From Streptomyces sp. 3214.6 (GTDB lineage Bacteria > Actinomycetota > Actinomycetes > Streptomycetales > Streptomycetaceae), in the NCBI RefSeq assembly GCF_900129855.1, contig NZ_LT670819.1:9114001-9178000 (forward strand): a stretch of DNA of 64,000 bases, read 5' to 3'. Shown here piece after piece: positions 59,441 to 64,000 of this stretch (its first letter is position 1; every line of letters begins with the position of its first letter). The notes below the pieces were generated by a model. It saw only the letters and a list, made by a program, of their open reading frames with translations, ran no database searches and was not told where the DNA came from. The position numbers and the translations under genes are program-made.

Positions 59441-60880
59441 GTGAACGCAACCGCCGCCATCGGCGTCACCGGCCTCGGCGTGATGGGCCGCAACCTCGCG
59501 CGCAACTTCGCCCGCAACGGTTACACCGTCGCCGTCCACAACCGCTCCGCCGGACGCACCCGCGCGCTTGTCGAGGAGTTCGGCCACGAGGGCGCCTTCG
59601 TCCCCGCCGAGTCGGCCGCGGACTTCGTGGCCGCGCTCGAACGGCCCCGCCGACTGATGATCATGGTGCAGGCGGGTGCGGTCACCGACGCGGTCATCGA
59701 GGAGTTCGCCCCGCTCCTGGAGCCCGGCGACATGATCATCGACGGCGGCAACGCCCACTACGCCGACACCCGCCGCCGCGAGGAGGCCCTGCGCGAGCGC
59801 GGCCTCCACTTCGTCGGCGCCGGCGTCTCCGGCGGCGAGGAGGGCGCGCTGAACGGGCCGGCCGTCATGGTCGGCGGCTCGACCGAGTCGTACGACGTCC
59901 TCGGCCCCATGTTCGAGTCGATCAGCGCGAAGGTCGACGGCGAGCCGTGTGCCACGCACATCGGCACCGACGGTGCCGGACACTTCGTCAAGATGGTCCA
60001 CAACGGCATCGAGTACGCCGACATGCAGCTCATCGCCGAGGCGTACGACCTGCTGCGCCAGGTCGCCGGCTACACCCCGGCCGAGATCGCCGACGTCTTC
60101 CGCACCTGGAACGAGGGCCGGCTCGGCTCCTACCTGATCGAGATCACCGCCGAGGTCCTCGCCCACACCGACGCCGTCACCGGCAAGCCGTTCGTCGACA
60201 TCGTCGCCGACGCCGCCGGTCAGAAGGGCACCGGCCGCTGGACCGTGCAGACGGCTCTGGACCTGGGCTCCCCGGTCACCGCCATCGCGCAGGCCACCTT
60301 CGCCCGGGCCGCCTCCAGCCAGGCCGAACTGCGTGCCGCCTACGCAGGCCTCCCCGGCGGCACCACGCCCCCGCTTAGCCGGACCGAGGCCACGCGCTTC
60401 ACGTCCCAGGTCGAGCACGCCCTGTACGCGTCGAAGGTCATCGCCTACGACCAGGGCTGGAAGATGATCCTGGACGCGGCCGGCGAGTTCGGCTGGAAGA
60501 TCGACCTCGGCGCGGTCGCCCGGATCTGGCGCGGCGGCTGCATCATCCGCGCCTCGTTCCTCGACCGTATCCGCGCCGCGTACGCCGCCGACCCGGACCT
60601 GGTCAGCCTGCTCGGCGAGATGGAGTTCGCCATGGAGATCACCGACGCACAGGTGCCCTGGCGGGAGACCGTGGCCTCCGCCGCCCGCCGAGGCATCCCC
60701 GTCCCGGCCTTCTCCGCCGCGCTCGCCCACTACGACACGCTGCGCGCCGGCCGTCTGCCCGCCGCGCTCCTGCAGGGCCAGCGCGACTACTTCGGCGCCC
60801 ACACCTACCAGCGCACCGACCGCCCCGGCGCCTTCCACACCCACTGGGCGGAGGCCGGCCGCCCGGAGACGTCGGCCTGA
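59441..60880 (+). CDS. gnd: 6-phosphogluconate dehydrogenase (decarboxylating)
   Basis: 479 residues from GTG 59441 (AGGGA upstream). N-terminal NADP fold IGVTGLGVMGRNLARNFARN with NRSAGRTRALVEEF. Active site GAGVSGGEEGALNGPAVMVG (GVSGGxEGA), and the catalytic Lys in GHFVKMVHNGIEYADMQ. The C-terminus has WRGGCIIRASFL and GQRDYFGAHTYQR. Full-length, homodimeric type. It makes ribulose-5-P, CO2 and NADPH in the pentose phosphate pathway. Convergent with gap. Confidence 0.97.
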   Translation: MNATAAIGVTGLGVMGRNLARNFARNGYTVAVHNRSAGRTRALVEEFGHEGAFVPAESAADFVAALERPRRLMIMVQAGAVTDAVIEEFAPLLEPGDMIIDGGNAHYADTRRREEALRERGLHFVGAGVSGGEEGALNGPAVMVGGSTESYDVLGPMFESISAKVDGEPCATHIGTDGAGHFVKMVHNGIEYADMQLIAEAYDLLRQVAGYTPAEIADVFRTWNEGRLGSYLIEITAEVLAHTDAVTGKPFVDIVADAAGQKGTGRWTVQTALDLGSPVTAIAQATFARAASSQAELRAAYAGLPGGTTPPLSRTEATRFTSQVEHALYASKVIAYDQGWKMILDAAGEFGWKIDLGAVARIWRGGCIIRASFLDRIRAAYAADPDLVSLLGEMEFAMEITDAQVPWRETVASAARRGIPVPAFSAALAHYDTLRAGRLPAALLQGQRDYFGAHTYQRTDRPGAFHTHWAEAGRPETSA

Positions 60881-60898
60881 CGGATCCCGGAACGAGCG

Positions 60899-60930
60899 GG
60901 GGCGGGGCACTCCACGAGTGCCCCGCCCCT
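60899..60930. terminator. Bidirectional terminator between gnd and gap
   Basis: A perfect 14-bp stem GGGGCGGGGCACTC (60899-60912) / complement (60916-60929) with a 3-base loop, 18 bp after gnd and 40 bp after gap on the other strand. Confidence 0.9.
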
Positions 60931-60969
60931 CCGCGTGATGCCGGCGACCGCCGGCCGCATGCCCGTCGG

Positions 60970-62415
60970 TCAGACGGCCGGCGCCGGGTACGTCGGGTAC
61001 TCCACCCCGGAGACATGCTGGACGACGCGGACGACCTGGCAGGAGTAGCCGAACTCGTTGTCGTACCAGAGGTAGAGGATCGCGTTGTCGCCGTCGACCT
61101 TGGTGGCGCCGGCGTCGATGATCGAGGCGTGGCGCGAGCCGATGAAGTCCATCGACACCGCGTCCGGGGCCGTGGTGAAGTCGATCTGGCGCTTCAGCGG
61201 CGAGGTCAGCGACACCTCGCGCAGGTACTCCAGGACCTCGTCACGACTCGTCTCCCGGCCCAGGCGCAGGCTGAGGATCGCGATCGACACGTCCGGCACC
61301 GGCACCCGGATCGAACTGCCGGTGATCGGCGCCTTGAGGTCGGGCAGCGCCTTGGCGACGGCCGACGCGGCGCCGGTCTCGGTGATGACCATGTTCAGCG
61401 GCGCCGAACGACCGCGACGGTCCGCCTTGTGGTAGTTGTCCAGCAGGTTCTGGTCGTTGGTGAACGAGTGGACGGTCTCCACGTGGCCGCGCAGCACACC
61501 GTACTCGTCGGCCATCGCCTTCAGCGGCGGGACGATCGCGTTGGTGGTGCAGGACGCGCAGGACAGGATCCGCTCGTCCGGCTTGATGGTGTCGTGGTTG
61601 ACGCCATGCACGATGTTCGGCACGTCGCCCTTGCCGGGCGCGGTGAGCACGACCTTGTCGACACCCGGCCGGAGGTGCTTGGCGAGGCCCTCGCGGTCGC
61701 GCCACTTGCCGGTGTTGTCGATGAGGATGGCGTTGCTGATGCCGTATGCCGTGTAGTCGACCTCGGTCGGGTCGTCGGCGTAGATCACCGTGATCTCGTT
61801 GCCATTGGCGATGATCTTGCTGTTGGCCTCGTCGACCGTGATCGTGCCCTGGAACTGGCCGTGGACGGAGTCGCGGCGCAGCAGCGAGGCGCGCTTCACC
61901 AGGTCCTGGTCGCCGCCGCCGCGCACCACGACGGCGCGCAGCCGCAGGCCGTTGCCGGAGCCGGACTTCTCGATGAGCAGGCGGGCCACGAGGCGGCCGA
62001 TGCGGCCGAAGCCGTAGAGCACGACGTCGCGCGGCTCACGACGGTCGATCTTGTTCGCGCCCGCGGCGCCGGCCACCGCCTCGGCGGTGAAGTCGACCAC
62101 CGACAGGCCGCGGTCGTCGGCCCGGTAGGTCGCGGCGAGCATGCCGATGTCGATCTGCGACGGCCCGAGGTCGAGTGTGGTGAGGGCCTGGAGGAAGGGC
62201 AGCGTCTCGGTGACCGAGAGTTCCTCGCCCGCGATCTGCCGGGCGAACCGGTGGGTCTTGAGGATGCTGACCACCGACTTGTTCACCAGGGAGCGGCTGT
62301 GCAGCAGGATCGTCACGTCCCGCTCGCGGTGCAGCTTCCCGATCATCGGGATCATCGACTCCGCGATCTCCTCGCGGTTCTTCCAGTCAGTGAACGAATC
62401 GTCGTTGAGCGTCAC
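60970..62415 (-). CDS. gap: Glyceraldehyde-3-phosphate dehydrogenase, long form
   Basis: 481 residues. An N-terminal extension of about 125 residues (NREEIAESMIPMIGKLHRER, VNKSVVSILKTHRFARQIAG) precedes the GAPDH core: VVLYGFGRIGRLVARLLIEK (NAD loop), catalytic Cys in LSCASCTTNAIVPPLKAM, ETVHSFTNDQNLLDNYHKAD, SSIRVPVPDVSIAILSL and YLWYDNEFGYSCQVVRVVQH. The extension is normal for this Streptomyces subtype, distinct from the about 335-residue glycolytic enzyme. It may serve gluconeogenesis or a second carbon regime; paired convergently with gnd. Confidence 0.95.
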   Translation of the reverse strand: MTLNDDSFTDWKNREEIAESMIPMIGKLHRERDVTILLHSRSLVNKSVVSILKTHRFARQIAGEELSVTETLPFLQALTTLDLGPSQIDIGMLAATYRADDRGLSVVDFTAEAVAGAAGANKIDRREPRDVVLYGFGRIGRLVARLLIEKSGSGNGLRLRAVVVRGGGDQDLVKRASLLRRDSVHGQFQGTITVDEANSKIIANGNEITVIYADDPTEVDYTAYGISNAILIDNTGKWRDREGLAKHLRPGVDKVVLTAPGKGDVPNIVHGVNHDTIKPDERILSCASCTTNAIVPPLKAMADEYGVLRGHVETVHSFTNDQNLLDNYHKADRRGRSAPLNMVITETGAASAVAKALPDLKAPITGSSIRVPVPDVSIAILSLRLGRETSRDEVLEYLREVSLTSPLKRQIDFTTAPDAVSMDFIGSRHASIIDAGATKVDGDNAILYLWYDNEFGYSCQVVRVVQHVSGVEYPTYPAPAV

Positions 62416-62504
62416 GGGCCTATCTTTCGAGCTAGGTGGCGCTCATATGCTAACCCCCGGGTCATTCGATCATTCAAGCGGGCCGCTGCTCAGGTGTGCA
62501 GGAC

Positions 62505-62554
62505 GGTCGGGGCGGGCGCCTCGGCGGGGGAATGGAGAGGCGTCCGCCCCGACC
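62505..62554 (-). terminator. Hairpin downstream of the MFS/small-ORF unit
   Basis: An 18-bp stem with one G:T pair, GGTCGGGGCGG... (62505-62522) and its partner (62537-62554), 14-base loop, 22 bp after the small minus-strand frame ending at 62577. The interval 62416-62504 holds the gap promoter area, including a TTGAAT (minus strand, about 62472-62477) 19 bases from TAGCAT. Confidence 0.7.
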
Positions 62555-62576
62555 GCCGGTCAGGGGAGGGAAGGCG

Positions 62577-62714
62577 TCATGAGGGCGGCCGGACCGTCGG
62601 GTACGACGCCTCCCGCAGGGGCGCGGCGGGTGTCCCCGCCGCCCGGTGCGCGGCGACGGCGAACAGCGCCTTCTTGTCGCGGAAGAGCCGGAAGAGCCGG
62701 AAGAGGCTGCGCAC
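62577..62714 (-). CDS. Possible 45-residue protein downstream of the MFS gene
   Basis: From GTG 62714 the minus strand reads VRSLFRLFRLFRDKKALFAV then AAHRAAGTPAAPLREASYPT, ending at 62577 just before a terminator. The LFR repeat comes from a 9-bp tandem repeat CCGGAAGAG (x3) at about 62677-62705. Amphipathic N-terminus. It starts 13 bp after the MFS stop, so it could be a small accessory protein, or the tail of a lost gene. Weak ribosome site. Confidence 0.35.
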   Translation of the reverse strand: MRSLFRLFRLFRDKKALFAVAAHRAAGTPAAPLREASYPTVRPPS

Positions 62715-62727
62715 TCATCCGCATCGC

Positions 62728-64000
62728 TCAGACCTCTTCGGGAGCCTGGCGGCGGCGCGGGATGCCGAGGGCGCACAGCGCGCCGGCGAACACCACCGCG
62801 ACGCCCACCCACACCGCGGGATGCAGCCCGTCCACGAACTCCTGCGGCCCCCGCGTGCTGCCGTGCGCCACGAACACCGTGCTCAGTACGGCGATTCCGA
62901 GCGCGCCGCCGATCTCGCGGACCGTGGTGTTGGCGCCGGACGCCTTGCCCGCGTGACTCTTGGCCACCGAGCCCAGCACCACCGCCGCCGTCGGCGCGAA
63001 CACGAAGCCCATGCCGATGCCGGCCACGATCATCGGGCCGACCAGCGACGAGTACTCCGTGTCGACGTCGGCGACCAGATTGATCCAGCCCAGGCCGACA
63101 CCCTGCAGGAACAGGCCGAGGGCCATCAGCCGGCCACCGCCCACCTTGTCGGTGAGCAGACCCGCCACGGGGGCGACGAACATCGGCATCAGCGTCCAGG
63201 CCAGGGTGCGCACTCCGGCCTCCAGCGGGGTGCGTGGCGGCACGATCTGGAGGTACTGGGCCAGCAGGAACAGGGAGCCGAAGACACCGAAGTACATGGT
63301 CGCCGACACGATGTTGGTGAGGGTGAAGGCCCGCACCTTGTAGAACGACAGCGGCAGCATCGGCTCGGCGACCCGGGACTCCCACACGACGAACACCGCC
63401 AGCAGCACCGCGCCCGCCACGAACGCGCCCAGCACCTTCGCCGACGTCCAGCCGTCCGGCTCGCCGTGCACGATCGCCCACACCACCGCGCACAGACCGG
63501 CCGCCGCCAGCACCATGCCGACCAGGTCGAGGCGGACGCCGGGCAGGGAGCTCTCCCGCAGGGCGAACAGCACCAGCGGGATCGCGATCACACACACCGG
63601 CACGTTGATCCAGAAGATCCACCGCCAGTCCAGACCGTCGACCACCGCGCCGCCCACCACCGGGCCCATCGCCACGGCCAGACCGCTCACACCGGACCAC
63701 ACGCCCAGCGCCATCCCGCGCAGCCGGTCCGGCACCGCGTGGGACAGCAGGGTCAGTGACAGCGGCATCACGGCCGCCGCGCCGAAGCCCTGGATCGTAC
63801 GGAAGGTGATCAACTGGGCGCTGGTGTCGGACAGTCCGCAGCCGATGGAGGCCAGCGTGAAGACGGCGATGCCGACGACGAAGACCATCCGCCGCCCGAA
63901 CCGGTCGCCGAGCGCGGCGCCGGTCATGAGCAGACAGGCGAAGCTCAGCACATAGGCGTTGACGAACCACTGCAGTTCCTGCGTGTTCGCCTCCAGGTCC
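62728..64000 (-). CDS. DHA2-family MFS multidrug exporter, 5' end beyond window
   Basis: The frame is open to base 64000 (ELQWFVNAYVLSFACLLMTG at the visible front, the TM1-2 region), so the first 40 or so residues lie outside. Motif A is AALGDRFGRRMVFVVGIAVF, motif C AMGPVVGGAVVDGLDWRWIF. About fourteen helices, ending ALCALGIPRRRQAPEEV. EmrB/QacA-type proton-driven drug efflux. No regulator is visible in the window, though one may lie just beyond. Confidence 0.93.
   Translation of the reverse strand, partial: DLEANTQELQWFVNAYVLSFACLLMTGAALGDRFGRRMVFVVGIAVFTLASIGCGLSDTSAQLITFRTIQGFGAAAVMPLSLTLLSHAVPDRLRGMALGVWSGVSGLAVAMGPVVGGAVVDGLDWRWIFWINVPVCVIAIPLVLFALRESSLPGVRLDLVGMVLAAAGLCAVVWAIVHGEPDGWTSAKVLGAFVAGAVLLAVFVVWESRVAEPMLPLSFYKVRAFTLTNIVSATMYFGVFGSLFLLAQYLQIVPPRTPLEAGVRTLAWTLMPMFVAPVAGLLTDKVGGGRLMALGLFLQGVGLGWINLVADVDTEYSSLVGPMIVAGIGMGFVFAPTAAVVLGSVAKSHAGKASGANTTVREIGGALGIAVLSTVFVAHGSTRGPQEFVDGLHPAVWVGVAVVFAGALCALGIPRRRQAPEEV

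Noticed and set aside
1..64000. CRISPR arrays, tRNA/rRNA genes, insertion sequences, prophage or integrase genes
   Set aside because: I looked for regular spaced repeats, clover-leaf segments, transposase or integrase motifs and terminal repeats on both strands by eye and found none. A tRNAscan and ISfinder run would be decisive.

Overview
The window is a 64-kb piece of a high-GC actinomycete chromosome, almost certainly Streptomyces. The evidence is the very high GC in third codon positions, frequent GTG/TTG starts with AGGAG-type ribosome sites, GC-rich hairpin terminators without U-runs, and several typical Streptomyces families (long 481-residue GAPDH, DUF6643-like protein, RsbW-type ATPase, CebR-type operator). 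I see no rRNA, tRNA, CRISPR array, phage module or transposase. It reads as chromosome-arm or accessory catabolic territory with a few housekeeping genes (htpG, lnt, gnd, gap).

Layout. 1-3.4 kb: end of an ebo-type locus (eboE, eboF-like) followed by a P450. 3.4-5.6 kb: a scarred region with remnants of a PucR-type regulator, an amino-acid ABC ATPase, a D-amino-acid dehydrogenase-like oxidoreductase and a lipoprotein. 5.7-10.1 kb: htpG and a drug-efflux MFS protein with an unusual carboxypeptidase-regulatory-like tail. 10.3-12.9 kb: DeoR regulator divergent from SIS sugar isomerase and class II aldolase. 12.9-17.5 kb: rRNA methyltransferase, AlkB-like dioxygenase, ROK protein, beta-hydroxyacid dehydrogenase, SHOCT protein. 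17.5-18.4 kb: a collapsed ABC exporter pseudogene. 18.4-38.3 kb: mixed genes, including a PLP lyase, a second DeoR, a large membrane protein with a GHSQGS elbow, a beta-helix/AAA ATPase fusion, Rv1733c-like, MOSC, TerD, HpnB-like glycosyltransferase, racemase, O-antigen ligase-like, Lnt, NUDIX and YceI proteins.

38.5-44.6 kb: a sugar-acid locus with operon rbsB-rbsA-rbsC-gntR divergent from L-fuconate dehydratase; both promoters can be read and each has a dyad. 45.0-56.2 kb: the most interesting block. A MarR gene, a gamma-glutamyl-GABA hydrolase (PuuD), an aldehyde dehydrogenase (PuuC), an APC permease, an acetoacetate decarboxylase-like protein, a ferredoxin reductase, a 3Fe-4S ferredoxin, a glutamine-synthetase-like ligase (PuuA-like) and a cytochrome P450 share one 14-bp dyad (RTTYG-N4-CRAAC). 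The dyad occurs five times and in four cases overlaps or abuts a readable -10 element. I infer an amine-catabolic regulon in which a three-component P450 system takes the oxidation step that the flavin oxidase PuuB performs in the Puu pathway.

Inside that block lies an in-frame three-way chimera of hpaE, hpaD and a TetR C-terminus. 56.3-58.7 kb: a secreted GH5 beta-mannanase under a perfect CebR-type operator, then a luciferase-family fragment. 58.7-64 kb: MarR, 6-phosphogluconate dehydrogenase, GAPDH and an MFS exporter cut by the window end.

A second theme is decay by internal deletion. At least five loci carry fused remnants or one-base indels. That could be real genome erosion or an assembly problem, and it needs independent reads.
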